DNA from: Escallonia rubra
Taxonomy: Eukaryota; Streptophyta; Magnoliopsida; Escalloniales; Escalloniaceae
Length of the DNA stretch: 64,000 nt
Assembly (NCBI GenBank): GCA_033065855.1
Contig: JAVXUO010002535.1
Coordinates: 1-64,000, forward strand
Direction of reading: 5' to 3'
In this document: positions 1-12,258 of the stretch, one piece after another
Numbering within the stretch: the first letter of the stretch is position 1
Layout of the letters: each line of letters opens with the position of its first letter
Translations under genes and position numbers: made by a program
Notes under the pieces: model-generated
What the model saw: the letters and a program-made list of their open reading frames with translations, nothing else
What the model was told of the DNA's origin: nothing
Databases searched by the model: none

Positions 1-279
1 CATCACCAAACACACACACAAGCCTAGGAAGACAAATTAAGTGTTATTAAAAGCTATAAAATTAATTGAAATACAAGAGGACTACAAACCTGTGTTTAAT
101 TAAACACAAAATTGAATCTGTTGCTTATATGACCGTAACAAATAATAGGTGCACATAAACCACCACGGCATGAAAACCATTTCTTGCCGCAATTATGAAC
201 GAACAATGGGGGTTTTGGAGAAGATAAGCAATGCATGCAAATTTCTTCACAGAACTTGTCACTTTATCTTCTTCCTAAG

Positions 280-1389
280 TTATGCAATGGGGTAGGAAGC
301 TTGCATTGCAATGCCACAAAGGCCTCCTACTGTGTTAGCACCTCTTTGCATCCTTACATATCCCTCTTCGCCCCATCTCGTGCCCCAAGAGTTCTTCACC
401 AGCCAATAGTCGATTCCATCCATGCTGGTGCCATAGCCAACAACCGTGACACCATGATCAAGATCAGTGCCACACTGTCCTGTAAAGACACCGCTCGAGT
501 AGAATTGGAAGTCGTTTCCCCCAGCATCAATGGCAACAGACACCGGTTGCCTCGCAACAGCTTTAAGCAGTGCAGTTTCACTATTGGCAGGCACATCTTC
601 GTAACCACTTATTGTAGCTGTACTGTATGCTACCATGTTGATGTTGCAAAAGCCGTCGACACCTTGGTATGGGTAGCTGGCCTCAGACGAGATGCCATCA
701 TTTTGTTGGATGAATAGGAAGGCGTTGTCCATTAGACCACCCTCGCAGCCTTGGTTTCCACCAATACCGTCACAATCTACAAGCTCTTGTTCTGATAGAG
801 AGACTAACTTGCCTGTTTTAAGTTTAGTGATCCCTTCTGTAGCTGCAACCGCCGAAAATGCCCAGCAACATCCTGTAAAATGATAACATCAATTAGATCG
901 GGAAGCATAATCCTGCATCTTTAGTCTTTGATGATATGTAAATACTTCTTGCATACCGCATTGTCCTTGGTCTTTGACAGGTGTTACAGCTCCTTCCACC
1001 CTCCAGTCCAGACTTGCTGACACCGCGGTCACATTCTCGAATCTGAAGGAAGCTGTCGTCTGAGAGCGGGCATGGAGCTTGAGTCCATTTCGCGAGGCCT
1101 TGAACTCCTCATTAGTGAGATCGGCAAATTTATTTACCGCAAGCTTATAAGGTTTCTCATTGGCTTGATTAAATGACTCGATGTGCTTCACGTTCTTCTT
1201 GAATATCTTGAAACGTTTGTTCTTCTCGTCGGCGTCCTTGTAGACACGATCGTAACGATCCATCCACTGCTCATGCTTCCCACGCATTGATGCCTCATGG
1301 AAAGAGCGAGATGAAGCTTGAGAAGCCAAAGCTCCCAAAATGACGAGTGTGGCCAAACAGATGACGGGGTAGGTGTTTGTGTTAACCAT
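280..1389 (-). CDS. Papain-like cysteine protease (SAG12/SAG39 type), two exons
   Basis: Exon 1 is 1389-957, a GT-AG intron spans 956-873 (84 bp), and exon 2 is 872-280. The joined frame gives 341 residues, the usual size for this C1A family. Residues 1-27 form a hydrophobic signal peptide. Residues 40-75 carry the ERFNIN-type inhibitor I29 propeptide, and LAVNKFADL is the GNFD-like motif. The mature enzyme starts near SLDWR (127-131). Seen catalytic residues: Gln142 (oxyanion) in GQC, Cys147 in CCWAFSA, His284 in [11 protein letters not shown], Asn305 in NSWG. The protein ends SYPIA, with no KDEL tail and no granulin domain, so a vacuolar or secreted protease like SAG12/SAG39 is likely. Such enzymes degrade protein during senescence or tapetal cell death. 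The start ATG has a good plant context (ACCATGG). The splice junction restores the canonical QCGCCW block, which makes the intron call firm. No disabling change is seen. Confidence 0.94.
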
Positions 1390-1461
1390 GGTGTTGATTA
1401 TAGCTTGAGTTAAAGAACTGAAAGGGGATGTTGCTGCATGAACTTAAGGACTGAATATTGA

Positions 1462-1473
1462 CCCTTATATAGG
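1462..1473 (-). promoter_or_regulatory. TATA box of the cysteine protease gene
   Basis: On the minus strand this reads CCTATATAAGGG, a good plant TATA box 73 bp upstream of the ATG. That leaves a short 5' UTR of about 40-50 bases. No other core element is obvious. Confidence 0.65.
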
Positions 1474-3239
1474 AAAATTTACCACTAAAAGCTGATCTTC
1501 GATTTTGTTAGAATTGACTACCTAAGTGTCCGATTGATTTCAGTTGGGTCTTCGTACACTTGTCTGTATATAAGCCTATGAATCTCCTAGTCTATTGGTA
1601 AGCTTATCTTTTAGATCTACTTTTAGTGGATTTGAACAATTCCATCACTCCAAAGCTTAGGAAGCTTAAAACTAGAATATAGGCTCATTTGGACACCCTA
1701 TAGGACAACTGGTAGAAAGCATTTAAAACGTGCTCTTCTTCTGTGTATAACAAGCTTCCACTATATTTTGTTGTACCCCTAAAGTCGATTCTTACTATCG
1801 GATGCTAATGAAAAGAATGTCATGGTGCTATACATTTGTCCTTGATAGAGTTAAGAACTAAATTGAATATCCAAGTTGATATTGCTCCTAGACTATCCAA
1901 AGATCGTAGAATCAGTTGTTTGGAGTCGCGCGGATTTTGTAGGCCGTGAGGTCTCTTATTGTAAACTAGTACCTTATCATTCAAGCAAGACAATTTTGAA
2001 AAAAGAAAATCACATGAGAGGTATATTATTAAAGCGGAGATGTGGTTTATCATGAAAGAGATTGTCTTGCCAAAAAGGTTTGACAATTGGCAAAAGAATA
2101 TGTCAGAATTTCGTGACAACTGGCATTGTTTTTAAAAAATGGTCGATAATTAAGAACTACGCACTGTGTAAACTGACTACTATGTTAGTTACTTTGTGAC
2201 GCTATTTGTAGAAACACAACTACAAATTACTCTCAACCTTACTCTTTATATTACATCATTGATTCATAATATAACACTACTCATGGTACAACCAAATTCG
2301 TCAAACCTAATAATAGAACTTCCTTCTTGAGCGTGGAGGTCATGAATGTCCAATTTGAACTTAAGTAATGAAATTGATGTCAATCAAGCAACTTTATGGT
2401 TAACACGTCGATCTGCAAACTTTAGCGAGCATGATTAAGTGTCATCGAAGTTTTTTACGAACGAAAAGATAAAAATCGGGTGACGAGATTAGCAAAGTGG
2501 ACCAATGAAGTAAAAAGTGTGCATCCATATTCACCAGGCAGAGCATGACAAAAGTTGAGCGTCTAGATTAAAAGACTAGACAAGAGAACAATAAACGACA
2601 TGTCGAGACGCGTGGATGGGACATGAGAACAAGAAACATATTTATCGAGATTCAAAACTAGATGAAATTAAGGTGAGAGTCTAAATTCACAAACTAGAAA
2701 GAAACGGTAAGTGACTTTTCTGGACTCGGAGATTGGACATTGAAATTGAGAGATTCACACACCATCTTATATAGAGTTCTCGTGCATCGAGAAAATATAT
2801 TGTGTACCAAAAAATGAATAATTTTCCTATTTAGATTTAACTTTTGTAGTATTAAGGGTAATCATATGCCCCAGTTATTAGGCCATTTAGGATAGATTCT
2901 CAAAAGTAGGTTCTTGATTATATGAGAATCAATTCTTGTGGACACTTTAATAATTTTATTATTATTATTATTTTATTTTTTTTGATAAACCATGATTCTC
3001 TGTAAACTGATTAAGTCAAAATTCAAGAAATGAGGATCATGAATTTAAAACAATTTCGAGTATTTTGAACCAGATTTAACCAGTTTACTTGTTTGCACTC
3101 TGATTTAATCTGAATTTAATCAAGTTGAACCATCCTAGAATCAATCTCAAAAATCCTTTATGTAATATTAGAATTCATCTTAAGAATAATTTGTTGCTAC
3201 GATTGTATAGAAACTACACAATGTAATGAAAAGTAGTAG
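1474..3239. other. AT-rich spacer, no gene
   Basis: No open frame with family resemblance on either strand. Around 2883-3170 the motifs AGATTCTCAAAA and ATCAATCTCAAAAA face each other, resembling the terminal repeats of the PIF-like MITEs at 11.6 and 19.4 kb. This may be a decayed relative, but no target duplication could be fixed. Confidence 0.4.
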
Positions 3240-3475
3240 TCAGTTGTGACATTGACTATCTCTTGACATGGTATCTAAGCTATTGCTATGCAAGGTCTTG
3301 ACTTCAGTTATTTGCATTTGCATACCTAGTCCCCCTTTAACCTAATATATTTTGTTTAGTCCGTTAACTTGTGCATTTGTGGTTGTGCACCTTGATTTAT
3401 TTCTCATTTACTTGTCTTTCTACGTGCAATATGGGGTTTGTCTATGAGAAGGAGTGTTAAGTATGATATGCATTG
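3240..3475 (+). mobile_element. Copia-type retrotransposon scar (LTR end, PBS, PPT, LTR start)
   Basis: ACATGGTATCTAAGCT near 3268 is a diverged copy of the initiator-Met tRNA primer-binding site (TGGTATCAGAGC) that directly follows an LTR end in Copia elements. About 170 bp later, GAGAAGGAGTGTTAAGTATG looks like a polypurine tract followed by an LTR start (TGTTAAG). The coding part would be deleted. This is inference from two short motifs in the right order; paired LTRs are not visible. Confidence 0.33.
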
Positions 3476-3999
3476 TTGGGTTATTCCGGAGAAGCTTAAG
3501 GTTTTAGAGTATATGATAACCTAATAACACCTTAACGAAGAGAAAATAAAATTGACAATCAATTGTGACGTATAAAATATAGAGTTTTCTTTATGTTTGC
3601 CATGGAAGTAAAGGCTTTGCGCGGTACAAGTAAAGAAGGTTTAATTACACCCACACAAGGGTCAATTGCACCTAGCACCACAATGTTCTAAAATTAGAAC
3701 TCAACACCTAAACTTCCAAAATGTTATGCTTAACACCAATATTGATAGTCAAACGCCCTTTTGAAAAGAAGTCTATTAGTTGTTTAGGAGAAATACCGTT
3801 GATTTCTCACCCATTTCTTTCTCCCCAACTATTATCTTTGCATGCCAGCACACACCAAATTCATTCCCAAAAACACACATATAGAGAAATAAGGTGGGTC
3901 GATCTTACATTTTTTAGATTGATTCAGCTATTCAAATTGGTGGGTCGATGGTGGATTGGTGTTGGCAATGACGTACAATGGCGGACTTAACGATTTTGA

Positions 4000-4660
4000 C
4001 AGTGTTAGAGATTGGGAGATGGTTTAATGGGCTTGGTAAAGTGGGGTGGGTCCCGGTTGTAGTCTTGTTATAATGGTTGTTAATGGTGGTTGTTGTAGGG
4101 CGCAAGAGTGATAATGGTAGTTATTTTTAGTCGTTGTGGTGGTATTAGGGGTGCACGACTATGGTTAGTGGTAAGGATAAAGGTTGACTGGCGGCATTGG
4201 TGGTGATTTAGCTGCTATTAGTGGGGTTTGTTATGTGGCGGTGGTTGGTTTGGTCGGTGGCGATTGTGATGGGTTTGTTATGGTGATGGTAACTAGTTTG
4301 ATATGGCTATAGTTGTGGTGAGTTTGGTGCATGACAACGCTTGATTTAGTAGAGGTTGTGATGGGTTTTGTTGTCGTGACGGTGGTTATTTTGGTAGGCA
4401 TTGATTATGATGGGGTTTGTGGTGGTGGTGGTTGTTGCTTTACGGGGCTAAGTTATGGTGCGCATTGTGGTGGTAGTGGTTGTTGGTTTGTAGGGCTATA
4501 GTTGTGTGGGCCTTCTAGAAGCGGTGGTTGGTTTATGGGGCCACATTGCTTTTCTATCGTTATTGGTTTGGGGGATATCATTGTGGGGGAGGGTGGTTGG
4601 TTTGGTGGCTAGTATGATGGATTGGTTGTATGTTTTGGTGGTGGTTGAGTGGCCGAAGGA
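4000..4660. repeat. GGT/GTTG-rich low-complexity stretch
   Basis: Strong strand bias: long runs of TGGTGGTTG-like words and almost no C on the plus strand. Similar GGT-rich blocks occur at 37.08-37.35 kb and inside the MITE at 58.6-58.95 kb, so these may be internal parts of related non-autonomous elements. Open frames here are low-complexity and not believable genes. Confidence 0.6.
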
Positions 4661-5601
4661 TTGGAGCTATACATGTGTTTTAAAAGAAACTGACGTGGAT
4701 GCAGTGTCCAGGTGTGAAACCTGGGCCTTCATTTGACGGAGGCCAAACTGAAACTACACAAGAATTATGTCGCAACATTCTCACAAAAAAATTTACACAA
4801 TCATCTTTTCTTTATAGTAATTTAGAAACAAGAGTTTTTTGGTGCATCCATTTTTCTTTATCTTTCAATCGCTCTTATAGTATCTTTCAATTAAACTCAA
4901 TAGTTCTTATTTACTACAAAATTAGAGTTTGAAAGATGATGTATCAATAATCAAGAGGCTCCACTTTAACCCAAAACCAAAACAAGTAAAACTTGTTGCT
5001 AATGATCAAGTGAAGGGCCAGACTAGATGAAGTTGCAAAGACTTTTTGTCAACATGAAAATGGCTAGGTAAAAAAAAAAAAAGTGGAAGGATGAAAACTT
5101 CGGGAAAGACCAAGGCCCACCCTACCCCAGCCCCCTCATTCCATCCCCTACCATCCACCAATTGCAATGTGAACGTCATGTGGATTTAATTGGGGAGATG
5201 ACGGTCATGGCTATGTGTATGGGCCTAAGGGTCTTAACTAGTGTGACTAGTTTGGGTGATTTGGTACTTTCGAAATGTTAGATACTTAAGCTGTATAAAA
5301 ATAATTCATAATTGGAATTAACCCTTTGTAGTATTTTACGTGTTATGTGCTCTAATTAATTTCAAGGTTTATGCAAAAGTTCAAACATATTTTTAAGGGT
5401 TATTTGTAATTCAACCAATTCATAAATGACCATTTTGCCCCTCATTTCAAGGCTCTTAATGGCCATATTTTAACCCTGACTGATGGAAGGACTTGAAGGA
5501 CGTACTTATGATACTTTAGGGATGAATTTGGCTAAACTTATAGTTTATGGACAATACTGGAGAAACCCCTAAAGTTTATGAATGTTTTTTATATTTGTCC
5601 C
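4661..5601. other. Spacer without recognisable features
   Basis: AT-rich sequence with short pyrimidine-rich and A-rich runs. No gene, RNA or transposon end was recognised. Confidence 0.4.
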
Positions 5602-6058
5602 TGTTGCAGCTAAAAACTGGATCGAGAACCACAAACAGAGAGTAGTATTGCAAAAGAGAACACGGAGTGACCGTCGGGTGGGGTTCCGGTGGAGGAACTC
5701 TCTGATGCTTAAATCAGAGCACAACTAACAATGTAGAACTCTGAGAGAGCAGTAATACAGTGTATATGTGTGTGTAGTTGTCTACGTACCAGGGGATACC
5801 CCCCCCCCCTCTTATATAGCCGGAGGTAGAAGAGCCCTAGTAGAACTGGGCTGTAGACTAATCCAATCAGGATCGTATTAGGATCCTTGAGGATCATGTG
5901 TCTATCTCTGATGATTGAGTTAGAATCCTTTTAGGATTCTATCTGAAGGTCAATATAGAAAGTTCTAAATCAGTAATGACCCAGTGGACGACTATGTGTC
6001 ATAACTGCCACCTGTCATACACTGATTGGAGGTATATTTTTAGCTATATCATAATGCC
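5602..6058 (-). mobile_element. LTR of a Tat-like Ty3/gypsy element, minus strand
   Basis: Read on the minus strand, it starts after a purine-rich tract (AAAAGTAGTGGGCA) near 6058. It has a promoter (GCTATATAAGAG near 5810-5821) and then the block GCATCAGAGAGTTCCTCC with CCGGAACCCCACCCGACGG. That block is typical of the U5 region of Tat/Ogre-lineage and related LTRs. It ends at GCAACA near 5602, which is consistent with a CA terminus. The C run at 5799-5808 lies inside. A partner LTR is not seen to the right, so this looks like the 3' LTR of a truncated element. Boundaries are approximate. Confidence 0.55.
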
Positions 6059-6149
6059 CACTACTTTTGCCAGCAGTCATGGAGCGGGCGAAAGCACACT
6101 CTTTTAGTGGAGTAGTTAAAATAGTAGTTAGATATGCATGAATAGAGAA

Positions 6150-6845
6150 GAGACATTTCCTGGCATTCTGCTCGGGCATAATGCTCAGATGGTATTCTGT
6201 TCGGGCATGCCTTGTCCGAGCAAAATGAAGACCATCCTTGGCACTCTGCTCAGATAGAATGCTCGGACGGTATTCTGTTCGAGCGCGCCTTGTCCGAGCA
6301 GAATGAAGACCATCATTGGCACTTTGCTCAAGTAGAATGCTCGGACGGTATTCTTCTCGGGCATGCCTTGTCCGAGCAGAATGAAGACCATCCTTGGCAC
6401 TCTGCTTGGGCAGAGTGCTCGGACGGTATTCTGCTCAGGCTTGCCTTGTCCGAGCAAAATGAAGACCATCCTTGGCACTTTACTTGAACAGAGTACTCGG
6501 ACGGTACCCTGCTCAGGCATGCCCTGTCTGAGCAGAATGGATACCATCATTGGCACTCTGTTCGAACAGTATTCTGCTCGGGCAGTTGCCTTGTCCGAGC
6601 AGAATAAAGACCATCTTGGCACTCTGCTCGGGCAGAGTACTCGGACCGTACTCTGCTTGAGCATGCCTTGTCCGAGCAGAATGATGACTATCCTTGGCAC
6701 TCTGCTCGGGCAGAGTGCTCGGACGAAACTCTGCTCGGGCAGTTGCCTTGTCCAATCAGAATAGAGACCATCCTTGGCACTCTACTCGGGCAGAGTGCTC
6801 AGACGATATTCTGCTCGGGCAACTGCATTGTCCGAGCAGAATGTT
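6150..6845. repeat. 78-bp minisatellite, about 8-9 units
   Basis: The block ACCATC recurs at 6231, 6309, 6387, 6465 and 6543 (exact 78-bp steps), then at 6610, 6687 (as ACTATC) and 6767 with small indels. Each unit holds TGCTCGGAC facing GTCCGAGCA, so every unit can fold into a hairpin. Because 78 is divisible by 3, several frames stay open on both strands and give 26-residue pseudo-repeats. These are not credible proteins. The array lies between the minus-strand LTR and the plus-strand transposon gene. CTGCTCGGG also recurs in the hairpin at 9369-9406. Confidence 0.9.
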
Positions 6846-6925
6846 GTTTCGTTCTTTCTCCATGTGTCTTCGTAATAAATGCCTTAGGCGGGTAATTCAA
6901 ATTTCTCTGCTCGGTTACTAGAGAA

Positions 6926-6940
6926 TCCTTTATAAAAAAG
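6926..6940 (+). promoter_or_regulatory. TATA box ahead of the gypsy-type transposon gene
   Basis: CCTTTATAAAAAAGGG is a strong plant TATA box on the plus strand, about 135 bp before the ATG at 7071. It supports a dedicated plus-strand promoter opposite to the minus-strand LTR. Confidence 0.5.
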
Positions 6941-7070
6941 GGAACCCTAATTCATTTTTCACCTCATTCAAAAGTTGGAAGCATTATTCTCTACACCAAG
7001 CAAGTCTCTTTCTTCTTCTCTTTCTGTTCAGCATTTCTATTTCGTAGTTTTAAATTCGTGGGTAGTAAAT

Positions 7071-8981
7071 ATGTCAGAGTCTTCAGATAGTGTAACTTCT
7101 TGCGAAGAAGAAGTTGTTAAGAGTAGTTCTTCTTCATCCACGGGACGAGCTCTAACGTCCCAAAGTGAGGTAGGTCCTTCCAACCCTCAATCGTCATAAC
7201 CTTTACCACCTAGAAATGCACTAGGTGATTTAAAGGGTAAAGCTGAGGACAAAGAGAATCCCAAACCCTGGTTTATTGTGATGAAAAGCAGAATAAAATG
7301 ACAAGGGAAGAATTGGAGGCATTGATCATGGAATATCCTCTTCCTAAAGGTTGGATAGCTCGAGTTCCAGAGTTGCAAGAGCCAGCCAATTATGGAACAG
7401 ATTGGGAAACAGACATCTATGAGGAGCAAGTGAGGTCGGGCTATAGGCTCCCTCTGCACCCGTTTTCCCTCCAGATGTTTAAGCACTATCAGATGGCTCC
7501 AAGATAGCTTGTGCCCACTGGCTGGAGAAAGTTATTGGGTCTCATCTATTTGATCGAGACTTCTGGCTACAAAGCAGATCCTACCGACTTCATGAGAGTC
7601 TTCTTCGAAGTCTATTTTGTCAAAGAGGTTGCCAATTGTCCTGGGTGGTACTATATCCATAGCATGCAACGGCTTCTAAAGGGGGGGTCCAAAATCCAAG
7701 GTTGGCATTCTAGATATGTCTTTGCTGGTCGCAAAGATCAAGGGGAGTTGCCTTTCGACAAGAAATAGAATACTTATTGTAAGGATTTCAAGAATAAGAA
7801 TAGGCCCTTCCAGATACTCTAACAAAGCATATCCTTAGCCACATAAAGCTTCGGCGTGGTCTTTCCATGATGAACCTCTGACGGAGCAACAGTTAGAGTA
7901 TGGGAAGATTATTCCCGTAAGCCTATACCAGCTGGTCTTCCGGTTCATCCTCCCCTCTTCCCGCCCCTAGCACATCTTCCACTGAAATCGTACCACTAGG
8001 TTGGCTTTATGTAGGCTTTTGTATATTTCCAATTTGGATTTTATCCTCCTTCCGATATTAATTCTTCTCTTTATGCAGAAATGGCTAGCGGAAGCAGAAA
8101 GTTACCGAAGGCAGGCTTTTTGGGTGTACTTCAGAAGGCTAAGGAAAAAAGGAAGGAAAAATCGCCAGGCGCCGACGTGCCCTCCGTTCCAAAAAGAACA
8201 AAGGTCACTCTTCTTGAACCTCTTCCCCAAGTCATAGAAGGGGTGTTTATTGAGGAAGATCCCATCTTTCGGCCTCGATGGACTATCAAGTAAGATGATA
8301 TGGGGATGCCGAACAACCATGTCTCTAAACAGCATCTTTCACATGGTGTGCTTCCCAAAGACAAGGAGATTCTCATAGACCAGACCCACGAGTCCTTCGC
8401 ATGCTCCTTCGCTCAAGCCGTGTACTCAGTAAGGGCTTGTTTACACTTATTTCCATTTATCTTGTCCTTCATTTAGTTGACCACTTAATCTTGTTCTTCA
8501 GATGTATGCCTATGGGGCGCAGATGGAAGTGGCAGCTTTGGAAAGTCAGGAGAAAAGGGAGGCTGTCACACAAGCTGAAGAGGGCACCTGACGTGCTGAG
8601 GAGCTGACCAAGCGTGAGGCTGATCTTCTTGCTCAAGTTGAAGGCCTTGAAAAGAGACTGGATAAGGCCAAGAAGAAGATAGCATAGGCAAGAGACCAAG
8701 GCATCCAAGACTTTCTTGACTGGAATGCCGGGGATGAGTGGCTGAAGAAGCGCACCGATGATGGTCTAGAGATCTATGAGATGGGATTATTAAAGGCCAG
8801 GGAGATATTTGCCCTGTGGTTTCCCGACATCCCTCTGGAGGACTTTTTGATGTCGGCTGTTGGGTCCCCATCTCGAAAGATGGTCTTGCCTTCTGAAGCG
8901 GGGGGTGCAACTTCTCAGGCTCCGAAGAATGGTCTTTCGGGCGTTGCCCCCAGCCTTAGATGTTGTTTTTCATGTCCTTAA
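7071..8981 (+). pseudogene. 'Putative gypsy type transposon' (PF04195-like) gene, broken
   Basis: It starts with a Ser/Glu-rich N-terminus (MSESSDS...) typical of this plant family. The conserved domain is at 7298-7768, with GYRLPLHPFSLQMFKHY, a Trp-Arg-Lys block (TGWRKLLGL) and GWYYIHSMQR. An intron probably spans 8010-8078. A Lys-rich linker follows (8081-8293), then a clear intron at 8429-8501 (GTAAGG...TTCAG). The last part is a charged coiled-coil stretch ending LLKAREIFALWFPDIP. Breaks seen: stop at 7197, a one-base loss near 7283, stop at 7505, a stop after the GELPFDKK stretch near 7768, a stop near 8291 and more in the coiled coil. The encoded function is unknown even in intact relatives. 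Tat-lineage elements often carry such a gene antisense between integrase and the 3' LTR, which fits the minus-strand LTR to the left. Confidence 0.72.
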
Positions 8982-9720
8982 ACTCTTTTGCACTATTTTG
9001 TCTAAGTACTTTTTACACTCTTTTAAGGGCGTGTAAGCACTTTATGTTATGTATCACTCTCCTTTGAAGGTGTTGTATTTATGGCATTTGTTGTCTGCCC
9101 ATGTTACTACATGTTTACATGGTTTATACCATACACATAACAATATCTATTTTAGTTTGACATGAACTCTTATTCGTCACTTAAGAGTTGACAAAGAAGC
9201 CTAGCACCCTCGCTTTGGCCAAGTTTCGAAGAAGCAAAGTCGGGTGGAGCAATGATGCCCCCATAAAACCTTGTTGCTTCACGGGTTAGATCTATAGCTA
9301 AATCGTTGACCTTCTACTTGGGTAGAGGCCTTGTCCTCCTTGCATTTTATTTTATGCACGTAGGAGATGAAGTTTGGTGCTCTGCTCGGGAAGAGCACCA
9401 AACTTCGTGAAAGGAAAATGGTAGGACATTTGGTGATAAATGTTTAGGTACTTAAACGAAAATAACGAAAACAACAAAAATGGTATCGAAACGGGACATT
9501 GTTCCTGTTCATGTTACTTCAAGAACAAGATGACATGGGATTGCAATGAAATATTTTATGTAAATGTGTGAGGCAATTATCACTGATGACAAGAAGGTTT
9601 TCCATCAAAAGAAGACCTTGGGACCAACTAGGTTGGATTTGGATTGGGTAGAATCACTGAAAGAGCTTTCTATTTTGGAGAATCACATTACATTTGCTTG
9701 ATAAGGAGTTTCCGATAGGC
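8982..9720. other. 3' flank of the transposon gene with a perfect hairpin
   Basis: Probable 3' untranslated and internal sequence of the broken Tat-like element. At 9369-9406 there is a perfect 15-bp inverted repeat (GAAGTTTGGTGCTCT and its complement) around an 8-base loop, GCTCGGGA. No integrase or reverse transcriptase follows, so the element is truncated here. Confidence 0.5.
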
Positions 9721-11607
9721 ATTGTGAATAAATTTCTCCAAGCGTGTGTAGTAATGAGAAATTACCACAAAAAATTTATTTTTTCCTTTTTTTTTAAGAG
9801 CATATGATACGTCGAAGTGTTATACCATGTTAGAAATTGTGAATTATGTACTTCTCTATCGAGCTTCATCTAGAAATAGTTTGATTCTTTAGGGTGACTG
9901 GACCATAACCAAGTTGCATCTGCATCCAACTTCTCTATGCTTCGACCCTCAAGATGATACTAGCTTGTAATCTTTGTCGTTGACGTCACAATTGTCGACC
10001 GGTGACGACGATCTCTAAACTTTTTTCTAAACCATACTAACTGCTGACCATCATTTTACTTTTGTATTCTTTTAGTACGCCTTTTATGGCACAGGCGTTA
10101 TTGTGGTTTGTTCATATGTACCATCAGTAAATCAAATCATTTACTCCTTTTTTTGAAAAAATGACTTCTTGTTTATTACACACTACTACTTTGCTTTTAC
10201 ATGACATTATACATTCTATAACTATATTAGTGTATCCACCTTATATCCTATCGTATATTTATCTGTTTTTTCTCCACAATCTACGGTCGATCAAATAAAC
10301 TACTTCACGAAGTGAAGTGACAAAGTAGGACGGGTTTGCAAACGAGACGTGCATGTCTCGAAAAGCTATTGATGGACACCGATTTGTGGCTTTGGTTCTT
10401 TAGTACCATCATCATCAATTGAGGTATGCAAAGTTGATTACAAGAATCGTTCAGGACTTTGCTTTCAAGTCTTTCCACAAACCGTTCTGCACAGCTACTG
10501 CAATCCTTTTGTCAAAGACCATCCTTTTCGACACCGTGATTGACTTTTGCTCTTCTCGTAGTCAAGTCGATACATCCATAAAATTCTTTCTCGTTAAGGG
10601 ATTTTTTTTTTCGAGGCGGTTCGTTACAATAGGGCTATACAAATAACTGAGCTACTTAGGCTCAACTCATGGTAGCTCAGTTAGGATCTCATTCGAGATT
10701 GGTTAAGATTTAATGAGGTTGAATTTTTTTTGAAGACCGTCGACTTATTGAGCTCGGCTCGATTAGCAAGTAACTTTACAAAGTTCGAAATCGAGTTCAT
10801 AAGATTTGGCTCAAACAATTAAGCTTGAGCATATTTTAAGCTTATTTCGTTAAATAAACAAGGTTGAGCTAGCCTAAATTTGGATGGGCTCGGGCCGGCC
10901 CATTTACTGCCCTAGGAGTGGTAGGATAGTCGGTGATGCTTGTGACCATAAAATGCTTGAGCATAAAACAAAAGTGTGGCCTATCTCCCAATGTTTGCCT
11001 GCCAGAGTCTTTATTGAACAATTTTTTTTCATCTCGGAAGTCATTGTCCTTTTAAGAACCAGGGAAAAAAAAGTTGTAATTTATATTCCAAAATTCAGTA
11101 GACTTTTATGCTTAAACGTAGTTCATATTTTTTTTGGGGTTCAGGTCAGCAGATAGGCAGTACCATAACTCTTTCGAAACAGTTTTAAGCAGCTTATCCA
11201 ATACGCATATATAATCCTATCAAGGATCAAATTCTCCAAATTAGTCACAGATCCAACAAAAACCTATCAAGGGTCCTGTTCTCGTTGCCCCAGTAGGTGT
11301 CCAATGAGTAATTTAGTAAGGTATTACCTTGAATGGATCCGAACCTTTCAACTCCAATTAAGCAAGTTTACACGAAACTAACTACAAACATTAAACTTAA
11401 ACGTTGGCCTAACTTTGATTATTTTTTTCCCCTATAGTTTTGACTTCGTCAAATAATGCTTATTGAAATTATTTTAGTCCTTCAGTTGGCACTCACATTC
11501 TAATTTAGAAGTTTGTCTAAGAAGAAGGAGACTTGCTTTGGGATGGAAAGGAGCACTGGTGCTCTATAATCACCAGAAGTTAAAGAAACTTGTCAACAAT
11601 TAACTAA
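9721..11607. other. Spacer; possible decayed hAT-like element at 10634-10913
   Basis: No gene seen. TAGGGCTATACAAAT at 10634 and TTTACTGCCCTA ending at 10913 could be terminal repeats of a hAT-like MITE whose arms are rich in GAGCTCGG/CTCAA words. The flanking 8 bases do not match, so this stays tentative. Confidence 0.35.
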
Positions 11608-12258
11608 GAGGGTATTTGGGATTGATTTTGAGATGATTAAACCTGATTTAATCTAGATTAAATCAGGTTTGTAGGTGTTTGACAAAATAGATTAAGAGAT
11701 TTAATTGGCCTTAAAAAGTTCAAAACTGATTAAATCCATAATCCTATTAAATCCATAATCCTGGAAAGTGAGGAATCACTTTTCTCATAATTAGGTTTGA
11801 CGTCATAATTTACCATATCATCCTCATATTTCTTACAAAAAGAACATCCCATACCCTTTGACTAATTTGCAAAAGTTATTGTACTATAAGCACTAATATG
11901 AGATCGTGCGTGTTTTTAATTTAAAGTAAAAAATAAACAATTTTTGTAGATGGACAAAAACAACTTTTTGATAATTTATTTGTGTAGTATATTTATATGC
12001 ATATGAAAGTTATCTTAACATCACCTGTCTAAATGTATATTAAACATTTATTTTTTAAGTGTCCTCTATAGTCATTTTGTCATAGAGGAACTGATTTAAG
12101 CATTTTTTATCCAAACACTTTTATAACTTTAAGCTAGTTTACAAGTACTTTTGCCAAACAGTAAAGTAATTCTGCTTAAAGTAGATTAAATTTGATTTTG
12201 AAAATTGATTAAGATTTAAGTAAAATTCTGCTTTTTAGAATCAATCTCAAACAGGCTC
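11608..12258. mobile_element. PIF/Harbinger (Tourist)-like MITE
   Basis: The left end GAGGGTATTTGGGATTGATT faces the right end, whose complement is GAGCCTGTTTGAGATTGATT: an imperfect 20-base TIR. The flanks are TAA on both sides (11605-11607 and 12259-12261), the 3-bp duplication expected for PIF/Harbinger. The interior is AT-rich and non-coding. A diverged relative lies at 19.44-19.88 kb. Confidence 0.7.
11639..11670. repeat. Perfect 32-bp palindrome inside the MITE
   Basis: AAACCTGATTTAATCT followed by its exact reverse complement with no spacer. It lies about 30 bp inside the left terminus and could extrude a cruciform or give a hairpin RNA. Confidence 0.9.

Noticed and set aside
6185..6764. 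Long overlapping open frames on both strands with 26-residue repeats
   Set aside because: They exist only because the minisatellite unit is 78 bp. Several frames are open at once, composition is repetitive and no family is matched.
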